From JBBQLG01 sp964251665 (lineage in GTDB: Bacteria; Bacteroidota; Bacteroidia; Cytophagales; Spirosomataceae), in the NCBI GenBank assembly GCA_964251665.1, contig CAXUKO010000032.1:1-42782 (forward strand): a DNA stretch of 42,782 nt, written 5' to 3'. Below, in pieces: positions 34,756 to 42,728 of this stretch. Below the pieces are notes generated by a model. It was not told the origin of the DNA, made no database searches, and worked only from the letters and a program-made list of their open reading frames with translations. Numbering within the stretch: the stretch's first letter is position 1; every line of letters starts with the position of its first letter. The translations under genes and the position numbers were made by a program.

Positions 34756-35046
34756 ATGGTCGATCAAGGGGGCCTTACGCAGTGGTCAGCTCAAACCACC
34801 AGCTATGGTCGGATGCGATTAGATAAGGGCACCCGCGCCGACTGTCCCTTCCGCTTTCAAGGGCAGTACGAGGATGTTGAGACGTACCTATATTATAACC
34901 GCTTCCGCTATTATAATCTACAGTAGGAAGGGTATATTAATCAAGATCCGATTGGACTGATAAGTGGCAGCCCATTTTACGTCTACGTACGAGATATTGA
35001 GAGACTGCTTGCTCAACTGACTGATTACTCGAATTTCTTGTTGTGA
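34756..35046 (+). pseudogene. Displaced, broken Rhs core end with remnant tip
   Basis: The frame starting at 34756 repeats the end of the Rhs shell: the first 53 bases are identical to 33612-33664, and the rest of the core end is similar but diverged. Codon 57 is a stop (TAG, 34924-34926) where the main gene continues after 'DPQ'. Beyond it the frame still encodes the core motif NQDPIGL and then about 25 residues of unrelated tip ending at 35046. This is the classic trace of an earlier toxin tip pushed downstream by recombination at the conserved core; it no longer encodes a usable toxin. Confidence 0.85.
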
Positions 35047-35087
35047 ACGGTTAGTAGATAAATCTACCTCACTGAAGCATTTCTAAC

Positions 35088-35113
35088 CCCGACCGGTTTG
35101 GTAACCGGTCGGG
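35088..35113 (-). terminator. Hairpin after the DUF4440 gene
   Basis: Arms 35088-35098 (CCCGACCGGTT) and 35103-35113 pair perfectly with a 4-nt loop, 10 bases beyond the stop of the minus-strand gene. No strong U-tract. Confidence 0.55.
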
Positions 35114-35123
35114 ACTGATTTAC

Positions 35124-35576
35124 TCATTTTACCGCTACTGCCGGGGGCTGGCTGGTGTTGAAAATGTCGCGGTGGAGTTTCCAGACACCACCTTCCTTTT
35201 TCCATATAACCATGTACTTACCCGCGTCAAGCTGGGTGTCATTCGCGCCCAAGAGCGTATAACGCCCCGTTTCAATCACCATATTACCCTCCTGTTCAGC
35301 GTCTACCGTTTCGAGTTTGGCCTTCTTTATGCCGCCCGCATCGTAAATGGATTTCCAGACATTACCAATGGCTTGATTGCCTTTTACAACATCACTGTTC
35401 GGGGGAAATAATTGCGCATCTGTGGTGTACAAATCCCCCAGTGTGGAAGCCCCGCCTGCATAGGCATCCATAAATTTCTGGTTAGCGGCCATAATCTCGG
35501 TCTTACGGTCCTTTTGGGCGTGTACCGACAGGCTTATCAGTAACAGAACGGCAGTGGATAAGAATATCTTTTTCAT
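35124..35576 (-). CDS. Exported DUF4440/SnoaL-like protein
   Basis: 150 residues with a clear signal peptide (MKKIFLSTAVLLLISLSVHAQ). The mature part is an NTF2-like fold of the DUF4440 type: NQKFMDAYAGGASTLGDLYT, DAQLFPPNSDVVKGNQAI and the final strand pair DAGKYMVIWKKEGGVWKLHRDIFN. The cone-shaped fold may bind or turn over a small molecule; no specific catalytic residues can be named. Single gene, convergent with the Rhs remnant. Confidence 0.85.
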   Translation of the reverse strand: MKKIFLSTAVLLLISLSVHAQKDRKTEIMAANQKFMDAYAGGASTLGDLYTTDAQLFPPNSDVVKGNQAIGNVWKSIYDAGGIKKAKLETVDAEQEGNMVIETGRYTLLGANDTQLDAGKYMVIWKKEGGVWKLHRDIFNTSQPPAVAVK

Positions 35577-36045
35577 ACAGGCAAGCGTTTGGTTCTCAGC
35601 GCAATAGTAGAAAGTATAACCGATCAGTATGTAATCAATTTATCGTAAGGCAATGGAAGGACTCGCTGCCACGAACGGCCATCTCAGTTTTGGCTATTAC
35701 CTACTGCCTTATTTCTCAGCTAATCCTTCCTGTCAGTTCATTTTTTACAGGATTACCCCAGTAACTTTTTGCACATTACCCTAAGATACCAACAGACCGG
35801 AAGGCACCTATACACCCACGGTATGGAATAAAATACTGAAAAACAACCGGTTACAACATACTATCCTGATTTCGCTGCACACTACCCGACAGGGCCTTCT
35901 GTAACCATCAAAAACATCCTAACACCCTGTCAGTTAGGAAAATACGGCAGGATCGCAAGATTGTTAAAAAGGCACGAATCTTGCCCTTATATTTGATCAG
36001 CTAATTACCTGTATCAACACACGCCTGCCGTATCTATAAAATCAT
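35577..36045. other. Intergenic region with the promoter of the GH63-like gene
   Basis: About 470 bases without a gene. On the plus strand TATATTTG at 35988-35995 is an exact TAnnTTTG element 50 bases before the next ATG. The nearest TTG (35961-35963) is 24 bases further up, slightly long for a -33 box. Nothing else recognised. Confidence 0.45.
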
Positions 36046-38727
36046 ATGCCTGCTGAAGCGGAGAAGAAACGAATTTACGCCCGCCCCGATAACAAGGGCT
36101 GGAAGAAATGGGGCCCCTACCTGTCCGAACGCGCCTGGGGAACGGTCCGCGAAGATTATAGCCCCTACGGTGATGCCTGGAACTTTGTCACCCACGACAT
36201 GGCTCGCTCTCGTGCCTATCGCTGGGGCGAAGACGGCATCGGTGGTATCTCCGACAACAAGGGTCATATTTGCTTCGCGTTGGCCTTCTGGAACCATCAG
36301 GATAATATCCTTAAAGAACGTTTGTTCGGCCTTTCCGGGCCGGAGGGAAATCATGGCGAGGATGCCAAGGAACTGTACTATTATCTGGACAGTACCCCGA
36401 CGCATTCGTACATGAAAATGCTCTACAAGTATCCGCAACAGGCTTTTCCGTATAACCGTTTGGTAGTAGAATCGGCCCGGCGGAACCGGATGGACCCTGA
36501 ATTTGAGCTGATCGATACGGGCATCTTCGATCAGGATAATTACTTTGACCTGATTATCGAGTATGTCAAAGCCGACGAAAACGACATTCTGATTAAGGTA
36601 ACGGCGCATAACCGGTCGGCCAACCCCGCTCCGTTGACGCTGTTACCTACCATTTGGTTCAGAAATACATGGTCATGGGGCTACGAACAGTACAACGCAC
36701 GGCCAATGATGAACGGCATTGCCAACAGCCTGGTCGAGGTAAATCACAAGCAATTAGGCAAGTATAAACTCCATTGCGAGGACGCCGACGAACTGCTGTT
36801 CTGCGAAAACGAAACGAACACCGAGCGGCTCTACGGACGACCCAACGCGGGCCCGTATCCAAAAGATGCGATTAACAACGCCGTTATTTCGGGAAAGAAG
36901 GGCTTTGTGAACCCAAATCAGATTGGCACAAAGGCCTCCGCCCGCTACAGCCGTGTGGTTGGACCGGGCGAAAGCACTACCATCCGGCTGCGTTTTACGG
37001 ATCAGGCCACCGTTACCGAACGGGGATCAGCGTTGCCTTTCAGCGATTTCGACTCAATTTGGGAGCAGCGGCTGCAAGAAACGGAAGCATTTTACGACGA
37101 TCTGCAGAAAAATGTGACCGACCCCGAACTGCGCACGATTCAGCGGCAGGCCTATGCAGGTATGCTCTGGAACAAGCAGTTCTATTACTATAACGTGAAC
37201 GAGTGGCTGAAGGGTGACCCTAAAATGCCGGTACCGTTTCAGGGACGTGCCTACGCCCGTAATGACTCGTGGCGGCATATGTACACGGCCAATATTCTGT
37301 CCATGCCCGATAAATGGGAGTATCCGTGGTTTGCGGCCTGGGACCTGGCGTTTCATACACTGACCCTGGCGCGGCTGGACCCCCATTTTGCCAAGCGGCA
37401 GTTGGCCGTTATTCTGCGTGAATATTATATGCACCCGAACGGGCAGATTCCGGCTTACGAATGGAATTTCTCGGATGTGAACCCGCCGGTTCATGCCTGG
37501 GCAACGTGGAAGGTATACGAGATCGACCGGGATATGAACGGCACGGGCGACATCAACTTTCTGGAGCGTGTTTTCCATAAACTGCTCCTCAACTTTACGT
37601 GGTGGGTGAACCGCAAAGATGTTTCCGGCAATAACATTTTCGGTGGGGGCTTCCTGGGACTGGATAACATCGGGGTATTCGACCGGAGTCAGCCGCTGCC
37701 GATGGGCGGCCGCATCGAGCAGGCCGATGGTACGGGATGGATGGCGATGTACACCCTGAATATGCTGCGGATTGCCTGCGAAATATCGCTTGTTCGTCCG
37801 TCTTACCAGGATATGGCCAGCAAGTTTTTTGAGCACTTTCTGTACATCGCTGCGGCTATGAACAACCTGGGCAAACAGGGCATCAGCCTGTGGGACGAGG
37901 TCGATCAGTTTTATTACGACGTACTCCATACGCCCGACAACAACGCCCGACTGCTGAAAATCCGGTCGATGGTGGGCTTGATTCCACTCTTTGCCGTCGA
38001 GATTCTGGACGAGGACTTACTGTCTAAACTGCCCGACTTCAAACGCCGGGTGGAATGGATTCTCACCAACCGCCCTGATCTGGCGTCGCTCATCTCACGC
38101 TGGAATGAACCGGGCAAGGGCGAAACGCACCTGTTGAGCTTGCTGCGCGGCCACCGGATGAAGATGATTCTAAAACGGATGTTCGACGAAACTGAGTTCT
38201 TATCGGACTTTGGCATCCGCGCCCTCTCTAAATATCACGAGCGGAAACCGTATGAGTTTGCGCTTAACGGCGAGGTATTCCAGGTGAAATACAGTCCGGC
38301 CGAGTCGACGACGAGCTTGTTTGGCGGTAACTCCAACTGGCGCGGACCGGTCTGGTTTCCGGTTAATTTTCTGCTGGTCGATTCGCTGCTGAAATTTTAC
38401 CAGTACTATGGCGATGATTTCGAGATCGAGTACCCAACTAACTCGGGTCAGGTGATGAGCATTAAAGAAGCCGCTGTGCTGGTAGCCGAGCGGCTCATCA
38501 ATATTTTCCGGCGCGATCTGACGGGGCAGGTTCCGGCATTGGGTACGAATCCTAAGTTTCAGAACGACCCACATTTCAAGGATCTGCACCAATTTTACGA
38601 GTATTTCCACGGCGATAACGGCAGCGGTCTGGGTGCCAGTCACCAAACGGGCTGGACGGGCCTTGTTGCCGATTTAATCGAGTATGTTTATCAGTTTCAA
38701 CCCGCTGGCGTAACGGTGGGTAAATAA
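36046..38727 (+). CDS. GH63-like glucosidase/glycosidase (MGH1-type barrel)
   Basis: 893 residues, no signal peptide. The start ERAWGTVREDYSPYGDAWNFVTH, the middle NDILIKVTAHNRSA and the (alpha/alpha)6-barrel blocks WEYPWFAAWDLAFHTLTLARLDP, PPVHAWATWKVYEID and NSNWRGPVWFPVNFLL are those of large cytoplasmic GH63-related glucosidases, often found near trehalose or glycogen genes. Acidic residues in WDLAFH and later in WDEVDQFYYD are candidates for catalysis. The substrate cannot be told from sequence; glucosylglycerate- or glucoside-like compounds are possible. Ends 6 bases before a terminator hairpin. Confidence 0.85.
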   Translation: MPAEAEKKRIYARPDNKGWKKWGPYLSERAWGTVREDYSPYGDAWNFVTHDMARSRAYRWGEDGIGGISDNKGHICFALAFWNHQDNILKERLFGLSGPEGNHGEDAKELYYYLDSTPTHSYMKMLYKYPQQAFPYNRLVVESARRNRMDPEFELIDTGIFDQDNYFDLIIEYVKADENDILIKVTAHNRSANPAPLTLLPTIWFRNTWSWGYEQYNARPMMNGIANSLVEVNHKQLGKYKLHCEDADELLFCENETNTERLYGRPNAGPYPKDAINNAVISGKKGFVNPNQIGTKASARYSRVVGPGESTTIRLRFTDQATVTERGSALPFSDFDSIWEQRLQETEAFYDDLQKNVTDPELRTIQRQAYAGMLWNKQFYYYNVNEWLKGDPKMPVPFQGRAYARNDSWRHMYTANILSMPDKWEYPWFAAWDLAFHTLTLARLDPHFAKRQLAVILREYYMHPNGQIPAYEWNFSDVNPPVHAWATWKVYEIDRDMNGTGDINFLERVFHKLLLNFTWWVNRKDVSGNNIFGGGFLGLDNIGVFDRSQPLPMGGRIEQADGTGWMAMYTLNMLRIACEISLVRPSYQDMASKFFEHFLYIAAAMNNLGKQGISLWDEVDQFYYDVLHTPDNNARLLKIRSMVGLIPLFAVEILDEDLLSKLPDFKRRVEWILTNRPDLASLISRWNEPGKGETHLLSLLRGHRMKMILKRMFDETEFLSDFGIRALSKYHERKPYEFALNGEVFQVKYSPAESTTSLFGGNSNWRGPVWFPVNFLLVDSLLKFYQYYGDDFEIEYPTNSGQVMSIKEAAVLVAERLINIFRRDLTGQVPALGTNPKFQNDPHFKDLHQFYEYFHGDNGSGLGASHQTGWTGLVADLIEYVYQFQPAGVTVGK

Positions 38728-38732
38728 CGAGT

Positions 38733-38775
38733 TGTTGAGTTGCGCCGTACCTCCAAGGTACGGCGCAACTCAACA
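38733..38775. terminator. 20-bp hairpin after the GH63-like gene
   Basis: Arms 38733-38752 and 38756-38775 are perfectly complementary with a 3-nt loop (CCA). No T-run on the plus strand. It lies between the GH63-like gene and the acetyltransferase gene. Confidence 0.65.
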
Positions 38776-38868
38776 CCGTTTAGAGTAACCACTATGCCAT
38801 TTCAGGCTGAATTTGAACATTCGGGGGTAGCCGCGTGGTTTAAGGAAAAGCAAACATCTTATTTCTCT

Positions 38869-39180
38869 ATGGATACGCAAACACCCGCAGTACACCTGAA
38901 TAATGCCCGGCACCGCTTCGAGATGACCACCGATGGCAAGCTCTCATTTGTTGAATTTCAGCAGGCCGACGACGAAACATTGGCCCTTGTTCATACCGAA
39001 GTGCACCCCGATCTGGAAGGACAGGGAGTGGGTTCTAAATTGGTTAAAGGTGTGCTGGACTATATCCGGCGGAATAACCTCCACATGATGCCTTATTGTC
39101 CCTTTGTGTCGGTTTATGTCAAACGCCACCCTGATTATCAGGATCTGGTGAGTCCGGGCTTCAACCTGGATCAGGTATAA
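38869..39180 (+). CDS. Small GNAT-like acetyltransferase (YjdJ/Acetyltransf_CG type)
   Basis: 103 residues from the ATG at 38869. The whole small-GNAT pattern is present: NNARHRFEMTTDGKLSFVEF, LVHTEVHPDLEGQGVGSKLV (acetyl-CoA loop) and the closing MMPYCPFVSVYVKRHPDYQDLV. Family members are about 95 residues, which is why I prefer this start; an ATG at 38794 would add 25 residues of unusual composition. The substrate is unknown. Its last 20 bases overlap the end of the convergent ADP-ribosylglycohydrolase gene. Confidence 0.82.
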   Translation: MDTQTPAVHLNNARHRFEMTTDGKLSFVEFQQADDETLALVHTEVHPDLEGQGVGSKLVKGVLDYIRRNNLHMMPYCPFVSVYVKRHPDYQDLVSPGFNLDQV

Positions 39181-40114
39181 ATCGAACGGCCATCCGGTCA
39201 GCTAAATCCAGAATATCATTCCGTCGGGCGAGCGTATCGACCCAAGCCGTGGGAATGGCGTCGAAGCCATAATACAAACCTGCCAGCCCACCGGTAACGG
39301 CGCCGGTTGTGTCGGTATCCTCGCCCAGATTCACGGCCTTCAGTACCGCTCCGGCGTAGGTATCACTCGTGAGCAGACACCAGATTGAGGCTTCCAGCGA
39401 ATCCAGGACATAGCCACTCCCCCGAATCCGGTGGCCGGGTTCTTCAGCCAGCGAAGTGCTCAATACCCGGGCGAAACGGGCGATCTCATCCACTGGGATT
39501 GCCCAGGCCGTTAACCAGTCCGGCACCGTGCGCTGTAGTTCACGTAATGCCGCAACTTTATCTAATTCATCCCGCAGCAGACGAGCGTATTCCACGTAAA
39601 TAAAGCAACCGATCACCGACCGGATATGGCCGTGCGTCAGGCGGGATACGTCGCGAATACGGCAAAAACGGGCTTCAGGCGTCATATCATCCAGCGCGAA
39701 AGTCAACGGTAAAATGCGCATGATAGAGCCATTCCCATTGTCATACTCGTCGGCCAGACCCGCGTCCGTTGGCTCAACACCTGCTGCCAGCCGCAGAATG
39801 GCCTGGCGTGTCGTGATACCAACATCAAACACGTCGCCATGTGGCGTCCAGTAACCATGATCCAGCCAGTTGACGAAGCGTCTACCTAAATCTGCAGGGG
39901 AATAGCCGTGCGTCAGACTTTCAACCAGACAGAACGTCAGGGATGCATCGTCGGACCAAGTGCCGGGCGGCTGATGGTGCGTACCCCACCCCTGCATACC
40001 GGTAACAGGATGTTGTTCTAAACTGGTGCGGGAGGTGAATTCGACCGGCACACCGAGTGCATCACCAATGGCCAGTCCAACGAGCGCAGCCTTAATTTTA
40101 GATGGGTTTGTCAT
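39161..40114 (-). CDS. ADP-ribosylglycohydrolase family protein
   Basis: 317 residues. The DraG/ARH fold is clear: AALVGLAIGDALGVPVEF at the start, the metal-binding GTWSDDASLTFCL, DYDNGNGSIMRILP-like YDNGNGSIMRILPL, and the second metal site VNLGEDTDTTGAVTGGLAGLYYG. Such enzymes remove ADP-ribose from proteins or nucleic acids, or hydrolyse related N-glycosides, in the cytoplasm. Both di-metal motifs are intact, so it is probably active. It is downstream of the mntA-hepT-PLD operon on the same strand (50-base gap) and could be its last gene. Confidence 0.92.
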   Translation of the reverse strand: MTNPSKIKAALVGLAIGDALGVPVEFTSRTSLEQHPVTGMQGWGTHHQPPGTWSDDASLTFCLVESLTHGYSPADLGRRFVNWLDHGYWTPHGDVFDVGITTRQAILRLAAGVEPTDAGLADEYDNGNGSIMRILPLTFALDDMTPEARFCRIRDVSRLTHGHIRSVIGCFIYVEYARLLRDELDKVAALRELQRTVPDWLTAWAIPVDEIARFARVLSTSLAEEPGHRIRGSGYVLDSLEASIWCLLTSDTYAGAVLKAVNLGEDTDTTGAVTGGLAGLYYGFDAIPTAWVDTLARRNDILDLADRMAVRFIPDPG

Positions 40115-40164
40115 CTCTTCAATTTACTCAAAACGGGGCAGATAGGCAATAGATGATCGGTTTA

Positions 40165-41517
40165 TTACACAGCAAGTTCTTCCACCTGAGCGGCCAATCG
40201 GGAACGGGTATCCACGAAGTAAGCTTCCCAATCGGTGATGGCCGTAATGGTCTGGTATGTTTCGGATTGGTGCAGGGTTTCGATAACTGTTTGTAATTGG
40301 GCAGCCAGTGTTTGCAAGCGCGTTCGCTCGTGCTTCAGCAGGGACTTTCCCGTAACGGTTTCGGAACGGGACACAAAGATATCTCCCCGTTCGAGATGGG
40401 ACAGAATTTCGGTAACCCGTTGTAAGTCATTCGTGTCGTTCGCTGCTTTTAGCTCAGCAAAGCGTTGTTCAGCCTGCGTTTTCAGGGCTTCGGCTACTAC
40501 ATCGGGATGGCAAAGCTGAGCCGCCTTCCTGAACTTGCGTTTCAGGTCGCGCTGTTCATCAACTGAAAGCTCAAAACGGGATTGTTGACGCGTTTCGGTG
40601 TACTGTTGGTTGTATTGGCTGTAATCGGCGTTGGCTTCATCCCGCTCCTCATCGGTAACAGCCTGTTCCCGGCGCAGTTCCAGCAGTTTCAGAATCAGAT
40701 CACCAAGCCGGAGCGAATGCTGCACGCTAAACTCGTGAAGTATCTTTTCAATGTCAGCTTTCTCCGATTCGAGGGCCTTTACCTGCAACTCCAGAATACG
40801 GATTTCAATCTTTAACGCGCTCAGTTCAGCATCGACGTAGGCCGCGAGCGTGGTATGCTGCTTCCCAAACGCATCTATTTTGCTGACGGCTTCGGCGTAA
40901 TGCCCGTGACGCAGTAACTGAACAATCTGTTCCAAGTCGTCGGTCAGGTGTTGTTGCGTCAGTTTATCGAGGTGCGGAAGGAGGTCGTCGGGTTCGTCTA
41001 AGGCGATGAGCGTTTTGATGAGGTCAAGCCTTTTGACCACTTTGCCCAGATCGAACGGTGCCTTGTCCGGCGACGGAGCGTACCGGTCGCGCAACTGCCG
41101 GAACTCAGCCATGAACTGCCTTGCCAGCGGTTCCGCTTCGGTCGAGATGGTGATGTTTTCGTGGTTCTGCCGCGCCTTGTAACTCCAGTTAAACGAGCCA
41201 GTGATGACTGTTTGCCCGTCAATCACGCAGAATTTGTTGTGCATCAGCGTATCGCCTTCGCTGCCTGACCCAATGGCGTAAACCCGGCCACCCGCCCGGC
41301 GCAGGGACTCGAATGGCAGACCACCCTCGCGGAAGTTGATCGCGTCGTTGGTAATCATTAGCTCGACGGTAACGCCCGTTGCCGCCCGCTGACAAAGTGC
41401 CTGAAACAACTCCCGGTCTGTAAACCAGGCTACGGCCACATACACGCTCTGCCGGGCTTTCTGTAACTCAGCCACGATGGTTTCATGGATATGGTCGAAG
41501 TGGGCGGTAGTTTGCAT
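40165..41517 (-). CDS. PLD-nuclease/coiled-coil/J-domain fusion protein
   Basis: 450 residues from the ATG at 41517, which overlaps the hepT stop (TGATG). Domains in order: (1) about 5-150, a phospholipase-D-type domain with one HKD motif, HNKFCVIDGQTVITGSFNWS (HxKx4Dx6GSxxN); single-HKD enzymes of this kind (Nuc-like) are usually dimeric endonucleases. (2) About 165-330, helical with a coiled coil (SALKIEIRILELQVKALESE). (3) About 330-395, a J domain: DEQRDLKRKFRKAAQLCHPD carries the HPD signature, followed by AEQRFAELKAAND, the J-domain helix III. (4) A helical tail. J domains recruit DnaK. The combination with a nuclease, coupled to a toxin-antitoxin pair, suggests a defence or stress role; this is inference. 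Confidence 0.85.
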   Translation of the reverse strand: MQTTAHFDHIHETIVAELQKARQSVYVAVAWFTDRELFQALCQRAATGVTVELMITNDAINFREGGLPFESLRRAGGRVYAIGSGSEGDTLMHNKFCVIDGQTVITGSFNWSYKARQNHENITISTEAEPLARQFMAEFRQLRDRYAPSPDKAPFDLGKVVKRLDLIKTLIALDEPDDLLPHLDKLTQQHLTDDLEQIVQLLRHGHYAEAVSKIDAFGKQHTTLAAYVDAELSALKIEIRILELQVKALESEKADIEKILHEFSVQHSLRLGDLILKLLELRREQAVTDEERDEANADYSQYNQQYTETRQQSRFELSVDEQRDLKRKFRKAAQLCHPDVVAEALKTQAEQRFAELKAANDTNDLQRVTEILSHLERGDIFVSRSETVTGKSLLKHERTRLQTLAAQLQTVIETLHQSETYQTITAITDWEAYFVDTRSRLAAQVEELAV

Positions 41518-41858
41518 CAGTCCGGTAAGTTCAACAAAGCTTCGACCTCCTCGGCAAGAATAGGCAGGCTTTTTACAATAACGCCACAAAGCGTAATTTT
41601 ATCGACAGCATCGTAGGCGTGAATGACCCGGTTTCGCAAGTTCACAATTTGGCGGGCCTGTGAAATTGTTACCGGATCAGGGAGTTTGAGTAATCGGCTC
41701 ATCGCTTCGCCAATAATTTCCAATTTCCGCTCAACGGCCCGCTGAACAGTCAGATTTTGCTCGAACAGGAAGAAATCACGTTTACCGCCTAAATGCTGAT
41801 CAGTATGGACGATAGCTTCTGAGATGTCGAGCAGGTACTTTCGGGCTTCATCCCTCAT
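41517..41858 (-). CDS. hepT: HEPN-domain toxin of the MntA-HepT type
   Basis: 113 residues, all-helical HEPN (DUF86) fold. The RNase motif RNRVIHAY is an exact RX4HXY, the motif whose tyrosine is AMPylated by MntA in characterised pairs to silence the toxin. Intact HepT acts as an RNase on tRNA or mRNA. It overlaps mntA by 11 bases upstream, and its stop overlaps the start of the PLD/J gene by one base, so the three are translated as a unit. Confidence 0.92.
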   Translation of the reverse strand: MRDEARKYLLDISEAIVHTDQHLGGKRDFFLFEQNLTVQRAVERKLEIIGEAMSRLLKLPDPVTISQARQIVNLRNRVIHAYDAVDKITLCGVIVKSLPILAEEVEALLNLPD

Positions 41859-42162
41859 AAATTGGGAGCTTCGTCTGGTTCATAACCTTAATGAAGTACG
41901 GATTCTTTAACGACGGCTCGGTAACTAAATCTACTGGATGTTGAAAGAGCGCTTCCAGGGCCTCTGCCACGGCAAAGTAATTATCGGCATAGGTGACGGG
42001 GTCAAGGCCATCTTCAAAGGCAATCAGCAAATCAATATCGCTGTCTGGCCCGAATCGATCCGTACAGACCGAGCCGAAAGCATACGCCCGCCTGACATGA
42101 TTCTGCTGCATAATCTGCGTCAGTTGGGGCAGGTTTTGGCTGATAATTGGTTGTAGGTTCAT
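41848..42162 (-). CDS. mntA: Minimal nucleotidyltransferase antitoxin of the MntA type
   Basis: 104 residues. The nucleotidyltransferase signature is present: AFGSVCTDRFGPDSDIDLLI, with GS followed by DSDID, whose aspartates bind the metal and nucleotide. MntA transfers AMP to the HepT tyrosine and so neutralises it. Length is normal. It is the first gene of the overlapping operon; I could not find a clear TAnnTTTG element in the 137 bases upstream. Confidence 0.92.
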   Translation of the reverse strand: MNLQPIISQNLPQLTQIMQQNHVRRAYAFGSVCTDRFGPDSDIDLLIAFEDGLDPVTYADNYFAVAEALEALFQHPVDLVTEPSLKNPYFIKVMNQTKLPIYEG

Positions 42163-42299
42163 GACAGATTAGGCAATGCTATAAAGACGTTAATGGGAAT
42201 ATAGTTCTACTTTTTACGCTGAAACATTGATACGTTATGCTCCATCTACGTTTTTATTTACTTAATAACAATCATAATGAAGATCAAAATATGAATAAA

Positions 42300-42728
42300 T
42301 TATTTGAGTTGCCTAATATAAATGGTATCATGAGTTATACCGCCCTCTTCTAACTCCTTCTTTAAACCTTCCTTACTCTCTTTAGGTATAATGATCTTCC
42401 GTACTCGATCATGCCAATCTTTGTTTTCCTCAAGTCCAGTCAGAGATTCTTCGTAAGGAGAAATAGAAAACATGCCCATCTGTAATGATCTACGCTTTTC
42501 GCCCAAATACTGATTAAGTTCGTAGTTGTGCGAGGCATTTATCAACACGGTCTTCACTAATTCCTTTGGGCCAGTACATAGTAACTTTTCGTCTGTTAAG
42601 GTGTCCTCAGTATTAGAAAACAGTACACAAAGATGACCGTCCTTGTTGTGATGTGTTTCGTTTGCCACAGCAAAATACAGGGCTATTCTCAGATTAATAG
42701 TCCAATCTATAAGCCTTGTTTGATAGCC
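42300..42728 (-). pseudogene. FRG-domain gene truncated by an insertion sequence
   Basis: The frame ending at 42300 stays open without an ATG up to the insertion-sequence end at 42728. There it reads GYQTRLIDWTINLRIALYFA, the FRG-domain core (usually 'QH.G..TRLLDWT.nP..AL.FA'). The rest, including RVRKIIIPKESKEGLKKELE and GITHDTIYI, matches the FRG domain's C-terminal end. The missing N-terminal part would lie beyond the insertion. The usual automated start (GTG at 42668) is inside the domain, so the remaining 142 codons are probably not functional. FRG domains occur in phage-defence-associated genes. The DNA is A/T-rich compared with neighbours. Confidence 0.75.

Noticed and set aside
39161..41517. 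A common NAD/ADP-ribose theme linking the RES toxin, the CD38-like tip and the ADP-ribosylglycohydrolase
   Set aside because: The three lie in separate loci up to 30 kb apart with no shared regulation visible; coincidence is the simpler reading.
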